From Nocardioides jejuensis (GTDB taxonomy: Bacteria > Actinomycetota > Actinomycetes > Propionibacteriales > Nocardioidaceae), in assembly GCF_004337475.1 (NCBI RefSeq), contig NZ_SJZJ01000002.1, positions 124,001 to 188,000 on the forward strand: DNA of 64,000 nt. Reading direction: 5' to 3'. This document shows positions 1 to 8,650 of the stretch, piece by piece (the first letter of the stretch is position 1; every line of letters starts with the position of its first letter). The translations under genes and the position numbers were made by a program. Below the pieces are notes generated by a model, which saw only the letters and a program-made list of their open reading frames with translations, was not told the DNA's origin and did no database searches.

Positions 1-987
1 TGCCGTCAGCCCGGCCTGCGCCATCTCGAGTGCCTCACGGGAGATGACCCTGTCGTCACGCGGGACGGCCTGCACGGAGACCCACTCGGCGATGCCCTCG
101 GCGAGCCAGGTCGGCACCCGGTCGTCCCGGTCGGCAACCGCCACGTGGGTGAGCTCGTGGCGGATCAGCCGGTCGCGCCGGGCGTCGTCACGGCCGAGCA
201 TCCGCGGGTGAAGCATGAACCGCACCGAGGCGACGTCCGTGCTGCCGTTGCCGGCCGGGACGCTGAACGCGACGCCCTCGAGCCGTTCAGGGTCTCCCCC
301 GGGCAGCTCGTCGAGCGAGGCCATCTGGGCGACGTCGCTCAGTGCGTAGACGACGACATGGTGGGACCAGGGCAGCGGGATCCGCGGTGCGATGTCCTCG
401 ATCCCCCGGTGCACGGCGCTCATCACCTGGTAGGCGTCGTCGATGCTCGCGTGGTCGAAGATGCCGAGGACACCGTCCTCGTTCTCCGCCTCGATGCGCG
501 TGCGCTCCCAGGGCTGCAGGTCGACGTCGTGGTCCTCGTCGTACGTCCGGTCGTGGTCGGCGTCGAGCGCCAGCGTGCCGTCAGCGCCGCGACGGAACGT
601 GAACAGTCCCGGTGCGCGCACCGGCACCACGTCGTACTGGTCGAGCTGCATGATGACGGTGACCTCGGCCTGGATGCTGCCGCCGGGCAGCTCGGTGACG
701 CCGCGCAGCTGCAGGTCGTACGCCGCGAGCGGCAGCTCCTGCAGGTTGGCGAAGAGCCGCCGCTGGTTGTGCAGGAAGCCGCGCTTCGCGGGGTCCACCG
801 TCTCCATGAAGGCGGGCTGGTCGTGCATGAGCACCGCCTTGGCGCGCGCGGCGAGCAAGGTGCTGATCGCGTCGTCCAGGGGCGGGCCGACCGGCGTGGG
901 AGCCGGGGCCGGGGTCGGCGAGGAGCAGCCGGCGACGAGCAGAGCGCCCAGCAGGAGCGGCGCCAGCCGCTGGAAGCCTCGCCGCAC
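1..987 (-). CDS. Lipoprotein with HExxH zinc-metallopeptidase motif (3' end outside window)
   Basis: Frame read directly from the minus strand, starting at a GTG 4 bases after the dxs stop; 329 codons are visible and the gene runs off the left edge. The N-terminus is basic, then hydrophobic, then an LVAGC lipobox (Cys21), so the product is probably a surface lipoprotein. Near residues 277-281 it reads HELTH, with WLAEGIAEW following and Glu297 placed as a gluzincin-type third zinc ligand (Peptidase_MA-like arrangement). No substrate can be inferred. The tight spacing to dxs suggests it is the last gene of the DUF3105-Nudix-dxs operon. No strong Shine-Dalgarno is visible, which fits translational coupling to dxs. 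An ordinary peptidase is the simplest reading, but the central 200 residues match nothing I recognise. Confidence 0.8.
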   Translation of the reverse strand, partial: MRRGFQRLAPLLLGALLVAGCSSPTPAPAPTPVGPPLDDAISTLLAARAKAVLMHDQPAFMETVDPAKRGFLHNQRRLFANLQELPLAAYDLQLRGVTELPGGSIQAEVTVIMQLDQYDVVPVRAPGLFTFRRGADGTLALDADHDRTYDEDHDVDLQPWERTRIEAENEDGVLGIFDHASIDDAYQVMSAVHRGIEDIAPRIPLPWSHHVVVYALSDVAQMASLDELPGGDPERLEGVAFSVPAGNGSTDVASVRFMLHPRMLGRDDARRDRLIRHELTHVAVADRDDRVPTWLAEGIAEWVSVQAVPRDDRVISREALEMAQAGLTA

Positions 988-991
988 GGGG

Positions 992-2878
992 TCAGCCGAC
1001 GCGTGCGTCGTCGGCCGCGACCCCGACCGCCGCAGCGACGGCGTCGGCGAGGTGGGTCGGGGTGAGGCCGATGCGCTCCAGGATGACGGCGCGCTTGGCG
1101 TGGTCGAGGAACTCCTGCGGGATGCCGTGGAGCTGCACCGGGGTCGATACCCCGGCCGCGTTGAGCGCCTGGAGGATCGCCGTGCCGACACCGCCGGCGA
1201 CGCCGTTGTCCTCCACGCTGACGACGAGGCGGTGGCTTCGGGCCAGATCGACCAGGGCCGGGTCCACGGGCTTGACCCAGCGCGGGTCGACGACGGTCGC
1301 ACCGATCCCGCGGGCTTCGAGCAGCGCCGCGGTCTCGAGCGCCGTCGCGGCCATCGAGCCGACGCCGACGAGGAGCACGTCCTGAGCCGCGCCGCGCGCC
1401 AGCACGTCGACGCCACCGATCCGCTCCAGGGCCGGCATGTCAGCCGGCGGCGGGCCCTTCGGGAAGCGCACCACGGTCGGGGCGTCCTCGACGGCGACAG
1501 CTTCGCGCAGCAGCTCACGCAGCCGCGCACCGTCACGCGGGGCCGCGATGGCGAGACCCGGCACGACCTGCAGGATCGACATGTCCCACATACCGTTGTG
1601 GCTCGCGCCGTCGTCACCGGTGACCCCGGAGCGGTCGAGCACGAACGTGACGCCGCAGCGGTGCAGCGCGACGTCCATGAGCACCTGGTCGAAGGCACGG
1701 TTGAGGAACGTCGCGTAGACCGCGACGACCGGGTGCACGCCGCCCATCGCCAGACCGGCAGCAGCGGTGGCCGCGTGCTGCTCGGCGATACCGACGTCGA
1801 AGGTCCGCTCCGGGAAGCGGGCGGCGAAGCGGTCCAGGCCCACCGGGTGCATCATCGCGGCGGTGATCGCGGCGACATCGCTGCGCTCCTCGCCGATCTT
1901 CACGATCTCGTCGGCGAAGACGTCGGTCCAGATCGCGGCCTTGGGCTGCTCCTCGCCGGTCGCGACGTCGAACGGGCCGGGCGCGTGGAACTGGTCGGCC
2001 TCGTGCTGCTCGGCACCGTGGTAGCCGTTGCCCTTGCGGGTCAGCGCGTGGACGATGACGGGCCCGTTGAACTTCTTGGCCTGCGCCAGCGCCTGCTCCA
2101 GAGCAGCGCGGTCGTGGCCGTCGATCGGGCCGACGTACTTCAGGCCGAGGTCCTCGAAGAGGCCCTGCGGCGCGAGGGCGTCCTTGACGCCCTTCTTCAT
2201 CGCGTGGAGCGCGTCGTACGCGACGGGGCCGACGCCGGGGACGGCGTTGAGGCGCTTCTTGACGCTGCCGAGCACCTGCTCGTAGCGCGGGTTGGTGCGC
2301 AGGCTGGTCAGAGCGGTGGCGAGGCCACCGATGGTCGGCGTGTAGGAGCGCTCGTTGTCGTTGACCACGATGACCAGGCGGCTGTCGTGGGAGATCGCGA
2401 TGTTGTTGAGCGCCTCCCAGGCCATGCCGCCGGTCAGGGCACCGTCACCGATGACGGCGACGACGTGGCGCTCCTCGCCCTTCAGCGCGTAGGCCTTGGC
2501 CAGGCCGTCGGCGTAGCTGAGGCTGGTCGAGGCGTGGGAGTTCTCCACGATGTCGTGCTCGGACTCCGCGCGGCTTGGGTAGCCCGACAGGCCGCCCTCC
2601 TGGCGCAGGGTGTCGAACCGGCCGGCGCGGCCGGTCAGCAGCTTGTGGACGTACGCCTGGTGGCCGGTGTCGAAGACAACCCGGTCGTGCGGGGAGTCGA
2701 AGGTCCGGTGGATCGCCATCGTGAGCTCGACGACGCCCAGGTTGGGGCCGAGGTGACCACCCGTCCGTGCGCACGTGTGCACGAGCGTCTCGCGGATCTC
2801 GGCGGCCAGCTCGTCGAGCTGCGTCGCGGTCAGGCCACGGAGGTCACGAGGGGTCGAGATCGACTCCAGGTAGCCCAT
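992..2878 (-). CDS. dxs: 1-deoxy-D-xylulose-5-phosphate synthase
   Basis: Cytoplasmic thiamine-diphosphate enzyme that condenses pyruvate with glyceraldehyde 3-phosphate, the first step of the MEP isoprenoid pathway. The 628-residue length is normal for Dxs. Visible signatures include GGHLGPNLG near residue 41, [16 protein letters not shown] (the ThDP/Mg motif) near residue 150, and GIAEQHA, which carries the catalytic Glu of the transketolase pyrimidine domain, near residue 365. The start MGYLES was chosen because GGAGG lies 8 bases upstream, and an in-frame extension further upstream lacks Dxs similarity. It follows the Nudix gene by 38 bp and precedes the lipoprotein gene by 4 bp, so it is probably within a four-gene operon. 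No TPP-riboswitch-like structure was seen upstream. Confidence 0.97.
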   Translation of the reverse strand: MGYLESISTPRDLRGLTATQLDELAAEIRETLVHTCARTGGHLGPNLGVVELTMAIHRTFDSPHDRVVFDTGHQAYVHKLLTGRAGRFDTLRQEGGLSGYPSRAESEHDIVENSHASTSLSYADGLAKAYALKGEERHVVAVIGDGALTGGMAWEALNNIAISHDSRLVIVVNDNERSYTPTIGGLATALTSLRTNPRYEQVLGSVKKRLNAVPGVGPVAYDALHAMKKGVKDALAPQGLFEDLGLKYVGPIDGHDRAALEQALAQAKKFNGPVIVHALTRKGNGYHGAEQHEADQFHAPGPFDVATGEEQPKAAIWTDVFADEIVKIGEERSDVAAITAAMMHPVGLDRFAARFPERTFDVGIAEQHAATAAAGLAMGGVHPVVAVYATFLNRAFDQVLMDVALHRCGVTFVLDRSGVTGDDGASHNGMWDMSILQVVPGLAIAAPRDGARLRELLREAVAVEDAPTVVRFPKGPPPADMPALERIGGVDVLARGAAQDVLLVGVGSMAATALETAALLEARGIGATVVDPRWVKPVDPALVDLARSHRLVVSVEDNGVAGGVGTAILQALNAAGVSTPVQLHGIPQEFLDHAKRAVILERIGLTPTHLADAVAAAVGVAADDARVG

Positions 2879-2916
2879 GGTGCGTTCCTCCGGCCTTCGG
2901 TGAATGAGTGGGAAGT

Positions 2917-3777
2917 CTAGCCCTGAGGAGGGGTCGTCAGCGCCCTGTGGCTCGCCGATCCGACGAACCCGGGCAGCAGCGCGGTGGCACCGGTGGTGAG
3001 GTCGAGGTCGAGCGCCGCGGCCGGGTCGACGAAGACCATCTGCCGTCCCTCGCCACAGACGACGTCCGCGTCGGTGGCCGCGGTGGCCGCGGCGTACAGG
3101 TGGACGGCGTCGAGGCGGCCCGGGCGGTGTTGGACCAGCGCGACGGTGACCTCCTGGAGGGGGCCGTCCGGCGCCAGCCCGGTCTCCTCCATCAGCTCCC
3201 GGTACGCCGCGGCGAGGGGCTGCTCCCCCGCCTCGACGTGGCCGCCGGGCAGGCCCCACTTCTCCGGGTCGAGCTCCGGGAACTCGTCGCGCTCCTGCAT
3301 CAGGATCCAGCCGCGCGGGTCAACCACCGCGATGCTCGCGAAGACCCGGTCGACGGCGAGTGCGCGGTAGTCCGCCGAGGCCAGGAACGACGGCAGGAAG
3401 TGCCGCGCCGACTCCCAGAGGTCGAGGGTGCTGACCCGGTCCGGGTCGACGAACGTCATCTGGCGGCCCTCGTTGCAGACGACGTCGCGATCGGTGAGGT
3501 CCGCTCGCCCGATCCACAGCTGGTAGTGCGCGACGCGCTCCTCCTCCGCGTAGGCGAAGACCTCGTCGCGCCAGAGGGTCAGGGCGCCCGGCGGCAGGCT
3601 GACACCGGTCTCCTCGGCGAGCTCGCGGTACGCCGCCTCCTCGTGGGTCTCGCCCGGCTCGACGTGTCCGCCCGGAGCGCCCCACTGGTCCGGGCAACGT
3701 GGCGCGTGCTCGTCGCGCTCCTGGAGGAGCAGCTGGCCCGCGGCGTTGACGAGCAGGATGTTGACCGTGCGGTACAT
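2917..3777 (-). CDS. Tandem Nudix hydrolase (two complete Nudix domains)
   Basis: A 286-residue protein made of two consecutive Nudix domains, probably hydrolysing nucleoside-diphosphate-linked substrates. Each half carries an intact Nudix box of the form Gx5Ex7REUxEEx[23 protein letters not shown] in the first and [20 protein letters not shown] in the second. Both catalytic Glu clusters are therefore kept. The halves also share the phrases 'LLQERDE/LMQERDE' and '[28 protein letters not shown]', which suggests an internal duplication. The ATG start lies 2 bases from the stop of the DUF3105 gene, so translation is probably coupled. The substrate cannot be predicted; MutT-type housecleaning is only one possibility. 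Confidence 0.9.
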   Translation of the reverse strand: MYRTVNILLVNAAGQLLLQERDEHAPRCPDQWGAPGGHVEPGETHEEAAYRELAEETGVSLPPGALTLWRDEVFAYAEEERVAHYQLWIGRADLTDRDVVCNEGRQMTFVDPDRVSTLDLWESARHFLPSFLASADYRALAVDRVFASIAVVDPRGWILMQERDEFPELDPEKWGLPGGHVEAGEQPLAAAYRELMEETGLAPDGPLQEVTVALVQHRPGRLDAVHLYAAATAATDADVVCGEGRQMVFVDPAAALDLDLTTGATALLPGFVGSASHRALTTPPQG

Positions 3778-3779
3778 CG

Positions 3780-4343
3780 TCAGACCGCCTCCCCCTCGAC
3801 CTGGGCGTAGGCGACGACGCCACCGGCACAGCTGGCCAGCGCCTCCGGAGCGGTGTGGCCGTCGGCGTACTTCCTGAGGAAGGCGGCGAGGCCGGGGTCG
3901 TCGGGGCCGCTCAGCACCAGCTGACGACCCCAGACCGTCACGACGGCCGGCCCTGGCAGGCCGGCGTACGGGGAGAGGATGCCTTCGGCCGGGAGTGCGC
4001 GACCGAGCGCGGCGACCTCGTCGGCGTCCATCGCCGGGTCGTGGGTGATCCACACGGCGCCGTGCTCCAGCGCGTGGACGGCGAGGCCGTCGTCGACCGG
4101 GCGGTCGTAGACACCGCACGCGAGCCACTGGGGCGCGTGGTCGCCGCCGGCCGGCGGCACGGAGCTGTAGTGCGGCTCGAGGACGTGATTGCGCGTCTCG
4201 ATCCGGACGGTGCGCACGTCGGCGACGTGCGTCGTGTGCTCGGGGACGGTGAACGCGGCCACGACCCCGCCCGCCGCCAGAACGCCGGCGAGGCCGACCG
4301 CGAGCCATGGGCCGCGCTTCGTCCAGCGGGAAGCGACGGTCAT
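3780..4343 (-). CDS. DUF3105 membrane-anchored protein
   Basis: A 187-residue protein with one N-terminal transmembrane segment (about residues 12-32) and an extracytoplasmic domain of the DUF3105 family. Recognisable family features are PHYSSVPPAGGDHAPQW, then ACGVYDRPV, then VHALEHGAVWI, each with conserved His/Cys residues. Biochemical function is unknown. It is the first gene of the apparent operon with the Nudix protein and dxs, and its stop lies 2 bases before the Nudix start. Conserved His and Cys residues hint at metal or redox chemistry outside the membrane, but that is inference. Confidence 0.88.
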   Translation of the reverse strand: MTVASRWTKRGPWLAVGLAGVLAAGGVVAAFTVPEHTTHVADVRTVRIETRNHVLEPHYSSVPPAGGDHAPQWLACGVYDRPVDDGLAVHALEHGAVWITHDPAMDADEVAALGRALPAEGILSPYAGLPGPAVVTVWGRQLVLSGPDDPGLAAFLRKYADGHTAPEALASCAGGVVAYAQVEGEAV

Positions 4344-4408
4344 GGTTGAAGTCTCGCAGCCGGCCTCGAGGAGCCGACGGGCCGGGGCCCGGTGGGTAAC
4401 GACAGGCG

Positions 4409-5833
4409 TCAGGACGCCGTGAAGACGAGCGAACGGTTCACGCGGACGGTCTTGCCGTTGCCGGTGAAGACGAAGGCGCTCGTGTACTTCGTGGGGTTGG
4501 CGGCAACGGCCTTGGCCGCGGCAGCGCTGAGCTGGACGGTGATGATCGCCGTGCCGTTGGGACCGACCGAGATCGAACCGGTGCCGATCGTGGCGCTCAG
4601 CGCGTTCTTGACCGTGACCGAGGCGCCGCTGGTCATCGGCAGACGGTTGGTGACCGTGATCGACGCGACGCCGGTGCTGCTTACCGGCACTGCGTCACCG
4701 TCCGCCGGCGTCGTGAAGCTCGGCGCCGGGATCGCGACGGTCTCGCAGTCGGTCAGGGTGTCGGTGCTGCCGGCACGGATGCCGTCAGTCCCGTCACCGC
4801 AGTTGACCGTGTCGACGGAGTCGTCGAGGGCGTCGATCGTGTCCGTGCCGCCGAGAGAGTTGACGGTGTCCGCGCCGGTGCCGCCGTTGATGTTCTCGGC
4901 ACCAGCCGTGCCGGTGAGCGTGTCGGTGCCGGCGTCGCCGTACAGGTAGCCGCGGCCGGTGATCTTGTCGTTTCCGTCACCGCCGTGCGTGGACGCCGAG
5001 GCGTCGGGGTTGGTCGAGTTCGTGCCCGTGGTGTCACCGGTGTTCGTGATGGTGTCGTTGCCCGCACCGCCGTCGACGACGCCGCTCTTGACGTCACTCA
5101 CCGAGATGCTGTTCGCGACTGCGCTGCCGACCACGACGACCTGGGCCGACTTCAGGCCGCTGACGGTGACGTTCTCGACGTCGGTGGCGATGTTGTCGTT
5201 CTCGCCGCCCACGCCGTCGTTGGCCGTGCCGTCGAGCGAGACGGCGAGGTACGTCGTGCTGGTGGGGTAGCCGGAGTACAGCGCCCGGTCGCTGCCGCCG
5301 CCGCCGTTGACGACGTCGCCGCCGTCCTGCCAGAGCGTCGTGGTCGGCGCGTTGGGCCGGAGGGCGTCGTTGCCGCCACCGCCGTTGAGGGTGTCCGTGC
5401 CGAGTCCGCCGATGAGGTTGTCGTTGCCCGCACCGCCCGTGACCGTGTCGTTGCCGGCCAGGCCGTTGAAGGTCAGCGGCTGCGTCACAGCGCTGCCGAC
5501 CGCGACCGAGTCGGCCTTGTTGGAGCCGACGATGTTGAGCGAGGTGACGCCCGCGCAGTCGTTGACGGTCGGCGTGGCGGCATCCCACGTGCAACCGGCG
5601 ATCTCGCCGATCGGGTCTCCACCGCTGGTGGCCGTGACCTCGAGGCCACCGGTGGTGTCGGGGGCGACGGTCACGGCGATGGCGACGTCACCGCCCTTGA
5701 TGCTGAGCACACCGTTGGTCAGCGTGGCCGAGCCAGCGGTCGCGAAGGCCGGCGCCGTGGCGAGGACCGTGAGAGCGGCAGGTGCGGTGAGCGTGAGCGC
5801 AGCGATGGCAGCGCGGAGACGAGCGTCAGACAT
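4409..5833 (-). CDS. Secreted RTX-type calcium-binding repeat protein
   Basis: A 474-residue protein with an Ala-rich Sec-type signal peptide ending near 'APAFA'. Several GGxGxD-type nonapeptide blocks follow, for example GLAGNDTVTGGAGNDNLIGG, VDGGAGNDTI, GGDGNDKITG and LYGDAGTDTLTGT, which are typical of Ca2+-binding parallel beta-rolls. The last ~100 residues form an Ig-like/Thr-rich beta domain. MSDARL was chosen as start because GGGGGA lies just upstream. There is no hydrophobic pore-forming region and no neighbouring type I secretion or acyltransferase gene, so it is better read as an exported wall-associated or extracellular protein than as a toxin. Role unknown. Confidence 0.85.
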   Translation of the reverse strand: MSDARLRAAIAALTLTAPAALTVLATAPAFATAGSATLTNGVLSIKGGDVAIAVTVAPDTTGGLEVTATSGGDPIGEIAGCTWDAATPTVNDCAGVTSLNIVGSNKADSVAVGSAVTQPLTFNGLAGNDTVTGGAGNDNLIGGLGTDTLNGGGGNDALRPNAPTTTLWQDGGDVVNGGGGSDRALYSGYPTSTTYLAVSLDGTANDGVGGENDNIATDVENVTVSGLKSAQVVVVGSAVANSISVSDVKSGVVDGGAGNDTITNTGDTTGTNSTNPDASASTHGGDGNDKITGRGYLYGDAGTDTLTGTAGAENINGGTGADTVNSLGGTDTIDALDDSVDTVNCGDGTDGIRAGSTDTLTDCETVAIPAPSFTTPADGDAVPVSSTGVASITVTNRLPMTSGASVTVKNALSATIGTGSISVGPNGTAIITVQLSAAAAKAVAANPTKYTSAFVFTGNGKTVRVNRSLVFTAS

Positions 5834-5923
5834 GGATCCCCCGAAGAGTGGTGTGGTGCCGGTCACTGCCCTAACGGGCGTCCGCGCTGGGGGAAACGCA
5901 CCAAATGGGCCGGTCCAGACCAG

Positions 5924-6295
5924 TCAGCGGAGCGGTCGGGCCACGGTTGCGGCGAGGTGCCCGGGCGCCTGCACGCAGTACGAGTCGGTCAGCAGCTCGG
6001 CCACCTCGTCCCAGTCCGTGTCTCCGTCGAGGACCAGACCGACGACGTTGGTGCCCCACGAGGCCTTGAAATACGGCGCGCCGAGGTGCTGCAGCGCCAT
6101 CACCTCGTCCGGCTCCGCCCGCAGGACGAGCCGGATCAGCTGGTCCTCGCCACCGAAGACGTGAGCGACCGTCGCACTGCCGACCTTCCAGCTCATGCCG
6201 GTCCAGGCAGGCACCCGCACGCACTCGGGCAGTGCGGTCAGGACGGCGTCGATGCGGGTGATCCACTCCTCCGGTGGGTCAGGTCGCTCGGCCAT
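5924..6295 (-). CDS. MmcQ/YjbR family DNA-binding-like protein
   Basis: A 123-residue protein of the MmcQ/YjbR family, which has a small double-wing fold. Family-like features are the N-terminal 'ALPECVRVPAWTGMSWKVG' stretch, the central 'VLRAEPDEVMALQHLG' segment and 'GAPYFKASWG'. Full length for the family. Members are commonly annotated as DNA-binding from structural similarity, but no firm function is known. Separated from the sigma-factor stop by 24 bp on the same strand, so co-transcription is possible. Confidence 0.85.
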   Translation of the reverse strand: MAERPDPPEEWITRIDAVLTALPECVRVPAWTGMSWKVGSATVAHVFGGEDQLIRLVLRAEPDEVMALQHLGAPYFKASWGTNVVGLVLDGDTDWDEVAELLTDSYCVQAPGHLAATVARPLR

Positions 6296-6319
6296 GGGAG
6301 AACGCTAGCCCGGGGCCGG

Positions 6320-6814
6320 TCAGTGTGTCGGCTCGCGATGAGCCTCGACGAGCTGACCCGTCCGGAGCCGCGCGAGCGCGTCCCGGCACTGCGACTTCAC
6401 GGTGCCGAGCGAGATGCCGAGCGCATCGGCGGTCTGCTGCTCGGTCATGTCCTCGTAGTACCGCAGCACCACGACCGCACGCTGCCGCGGCGCAAGCTCA
6501 CCGAGGGCGGCGCGCAGTGCCAGCCTCCCCGCGAGATCCGGCGCGTCCGCTGCACGCTCGGGCAGGGCGTCGGTGCCGACCTCCCGCCAGCGTCGGCGTC
6601 GCCAGCGGTTGACGGACTCCCGGGCCAGGATGCTGCGCACGTACGGCTCCGGGTTGTCCGCGATCCGGCCCCACTGCGGCACCGCCTTGATCAGCGCCGT
6701 CTGCACCAGGTCCTCGGCGTCCTCGGCGTTCCCCGTCAGGAGGTACGCCGTCCGCACCAGCGCCGCGCGCCGCGCGCCGACGTACTCCTCGAAGGCGCGC
6801 TCAGCCGCGGACAC
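6320..6814 (-). CDS. SigE-family ECF RNA polymerase sigma factor
   Basis: A 164-residue sigma-70 region 2/region 4 protein of the SigE-type ECF family common in actinobacteria. Region 2 reads TAYLLTGNAEDAEDLVQ. Region 4 reads LAPRQRAVVVLRYYEDMTEQ followed by the helix-turn-helix TADALGISLGTVKSQCRDAL. The GTG at 6814 was chosen over another GTG at 6832 because a clear GGAGG lies 4 bases upstream and the protein then begins close to where relatives begin. The start lies inside the 3' end of the upstream membrane-protein gene (14-base overlap), so the two are probably co-translated. The neighbour may modulate the factor, but no classic anti-sigma zinc finger is present. Confidence 0.92.
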   Translation of the reverse strand: MSAAERAFEEYVGARRAALVRTAYLLTGNAEDAEDLVQTALIKAVPQWGRIADNPEPYVRSILARESVNRWRRRRWREVGTDALPERAADAPDLAGRLALRAALGELAPRQRAVVVLRYYEDMTEQQTADALGISLGTVKSQCRDALARLRTGQLVEAHREPTH

Positions 6815-8183
6815 GTCGCCTCCGGAGGACACCCAGGCCGAGGACGGCCAGAAGGGGAACCAGACCGGCCAGGACGAGCCCGACCAGCACCGGGCTCACC
6901 CAGAGCGTGTTCAGCGTCGTTCGCGGGTCCGGCCGGTGCACTGGCGCCGCTGACAACAGATCCGTGGCCAGGTCCGGCGTGTTGAGCTGCGCATGAGGAA
7001 GGGCGATGAGCGGCTTCGTCTCCCCGGTCGTCGTGTCCACGGAGACGATCGTGGCCCGGAAGTCGGCACTCCCGTCGGGAGACACCCCAGCGACGACCTG
7101 CGTCCCGCCGGCCCAGCCGAAGAGGCTGTACGCCCGGACCTTCGGCCAGCTCCGGTGCCGCCCGTCGGGGCGACTCACGACGAGCCGCGCACCCTGGTCG
7201 TCACTCGCCGCGAGGGCCACGGATCCGTCACGCGAGGCGCGCATCGGCGACGAGGTGGCGTCGTACGGGCCGAATCCCACGGCGATCGGAGTGCTGCGCG
7301 GAGTGCCCGTCAGGTCCACCAGGAGGTGCTTCTTGCCGCGACCGTTGAGGTCCACCACGAGCCGACCGTGCCCGTCCGAGGCGATGACGCTGGCGACCTT
7401 GCCGACCCGCGGCGCGGCGAACGCTGACCACCCGCTCGTTGCGTCCTCGACATCCCAGATCCAGCCGGCTCCCGAGGTGCGGGAGGACGACGCCTTATCC
7501 GTGCCCGCGGCACCCTGGATCTCGCCGGCCTGGAGGTACAGGCGGGCGTCATCAACCCAGACGAGATCCCAGGCGCTCAGGCCGTGCGGCGACGTGATCT
7601 CGTGCCGGGTCACCTTCCCGGTCGTGGTGTCGTAGACCGCGATGCCGGTGAGCGGCGGCCCGGGCACGTCGACGTCCCGCGCCCCGGCCTTGTTGTCGGC
7701 AAGCCAGTAGGCGATGTAGCGACCCGACGGTGACAGCACTGAATCCGGGTCGAGCGGACCCGACTCGGGCGCGACCCCGTCCGGCAGGTCGATGGTGCGG
7801 TACTCCCCGGTGGTCGCTGACACGCCGACGTAGTGCGTCGACCCGGACCAGCCGGTGCCGGCGGTCAGGAGCGCCGCCATGGGTCCGACAGGGGCCTTCT
7901 CGTTGGGCTCCGTCCAGCGTGGTGGGACGTGGAGCTCGTCCGGCAGCGCTCCCGCGCCGTTCGTCGCGGCAGGCGGCACGTAGCGGTCGGCGTCACGCGG
8001 AAGCATCGCGCCGACTCCGCCCACACCTGCTGCCACGACCGCGAATGCGGCGACCGCGCCCGCCGCCGTACGCCGCCGCTGGCGCTGCTTGCCGGCACGC
8101 CAGAGGCCGTCGGCGCCGCCGGCAGTCGGTGCGGGTGCCTCGGCTGCCAGGTCGCGCAGCTGTTCATGGAGCTCGGTGCTCAT
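6801..8183 (-). CDS. Membrane-anchored propeller-like protein next to the ECF sigma factor
   Basis: A 460-residue protein with a short cytoplasmic N-terminus (about 38 residues), one transmembrane helix (about 40-60), a large beta-rich extracytoplasmic region, and a second helix near the C-terminus (about 432-452) followed by RRRRVRG. The middle has repeated blocks such as 'SGRYIAYWLAD', 'IAVYDTTTGKV', 'HGRLVVDLNG' and 'RDGSVALAASDDQ', which read like WD40/TolB-type beta-propeller blades. A GGAGGA Shine-Dalgarno precedes the ATG. It is upstream of, and overlaps, the sigma-factor gene, so a role in sensing or in anchoring the factor is plausible. No ZAS/zf-HC2 anti-sigma motif was found, so this remains a guess. 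Confidence 0.8.
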   Translation of the reverse strand: MSTELHEQLRDLAAEAPAPTAGGADGLWRAGKQRQRRRTAAGAVAAFAVVAAGVGGVGAMLPRDADRYVPPAATNGAGALPDELHVPPRWTEPNEKAPVGPMAALLTAGTGWSGSTHYVGVSATTGEYRTIDLPDGVAPESGPLDPDSVLSPSGRYIAYWLADNKAGARDVDVPGPPLTGIAVYDTTTGKVTRHEITSPHGLSAWDLVWVDDARLYLQAGEIQGAAGTDKASSSRTSGAGWIWDVEDATSGWSAFAAPRVGKVASVIASDGHGRLVVDLNGRGKKHLLVDLTGTPRSTPIAVGFGPYDATSSPMRASRDGSVALAASDDQGARLVVSRPDGRHRSWPKVRAYSLFGWAGGTQVVAGVSPDGSADFRATIVSVDTTTGETKPLIALPHAQLNTPDLATDLLSAAPVHRPDPRTTLNTLWVSPVLVGLVLAGLVPLLAVLGLGVLRRRRVRG

Positions 8184-8258
8184 CGGTCCTCCCGTGCGAA
8201 GTCTCTACCCCCTCACACGTCACGAGGTCCGAAAAAGGTTGGGTCGCGTCGGAAACCC

Positions 8259-8570
8259 TCAGAACGCGTCGCCGCGGAGCCGCTCCTCGACGCGCTCGAC
8301 CTTGCCGGTCAGCATGCCGTCGTGCCCGGGCCGGATGTCGGCCTTGAGCACGAGCCCCACCCGGGGAGCGAACGGCAGCACGGCCTCGGTAGCGCGGCGT
8401 ACGACGTCCATCACCTCGTCCCACTCCCCCTCGACCTCGGTGAACATCGAGCCGAGGCGATAGGGCAGGCCGGAGTCGCGCACCACCCGAACGGCGGCGG
8501 CGACGGCTTCGGACAGCGAGCCGTCCTCGGTGGCGGTCGTCGTGGGTGCGACGGAGAAGGCGACGAGCAT
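8259..8570 (-). CDS. Thiamine-binding protein, MTH1187/YkoF-like (DUF77)
   Basis: A 103-residue protein starting MLVAFSVAP with the pattern of the MTH1187/YqgV (DUF77) family of small cytoplasmic proteins that bind thiamine. Typical features are the early 'SEAVAAAVRVVRDSGLPY' segment, 'MFTEVEGEWDEVMDVVRRA' and a C-terminal 'LKADIRPG' stretch. Length is normal for the family. It lies alone between aconitase and the sigma-factor pair. The thiamine link to dxs (a ThDP enzyme 5 kb away) is probably coincidental. Confidence 0.85.
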   Translation of the reverse strand: MLVAFSVAPTTTATEDGSLSEAVAAAVRVVRDSGLPYRLGSMFTEVEGEWDEVMDVVRRATEAVLPFAPRVGLVLKADIRPGHDGMLTGKVERVEERLRGDAF

Positions 8571-8600
8571 GCCTCCACGCTAGCGCGCGGAAATGCGGAC

Positions 8601-8631
8601 CGGCCCGCCACTCACGAGGAGTGACGGGCCG
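8601..8631 (-). terminator. Candidate terminator after acnA
   Basis: A 13-bp inverted repeat with one mismatch (CGGCCCGCCACTC / GAGTGACGGGCCG) and a 5-base loop sits about 20 bases beyond the aconitase stop on the minus strand. No clear U-tract follows, which is common for actinobacterial terminators. It could also protect the mRNA 3' end. Confidence 0.55.
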
Positions 8632-8650
8632 GGCCGTTGTCAGCGGAGCG

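Noticed and set aside
2879..2916. TPP riboswitch upstream of dxs
   Set aside because: The gap to the upstream gene is 38 bp and holds only the ribosome-binding site.
443..2920. Long plus-strand open frame of about 825 codons opposite dxs
   Set aside because: It is antisense to dxs, Arg/Gly/Asp-rich with no recognisable domain, and typical of spurious frames in GC-rich DNA.
4409..5833. RTX toxin
   Set aside because: No hydrophobic pore domain, no acyltransferase and no type I secretion genes; the repeats alone only show calcium binding.
6815..6832. Earlier GTG start for the sigma factor at 6832
   Set aside because: The GTG at 6814 has a GGAGG at proper spacing that lies between the two candidates, and the shorter form fits the family N-terminus.
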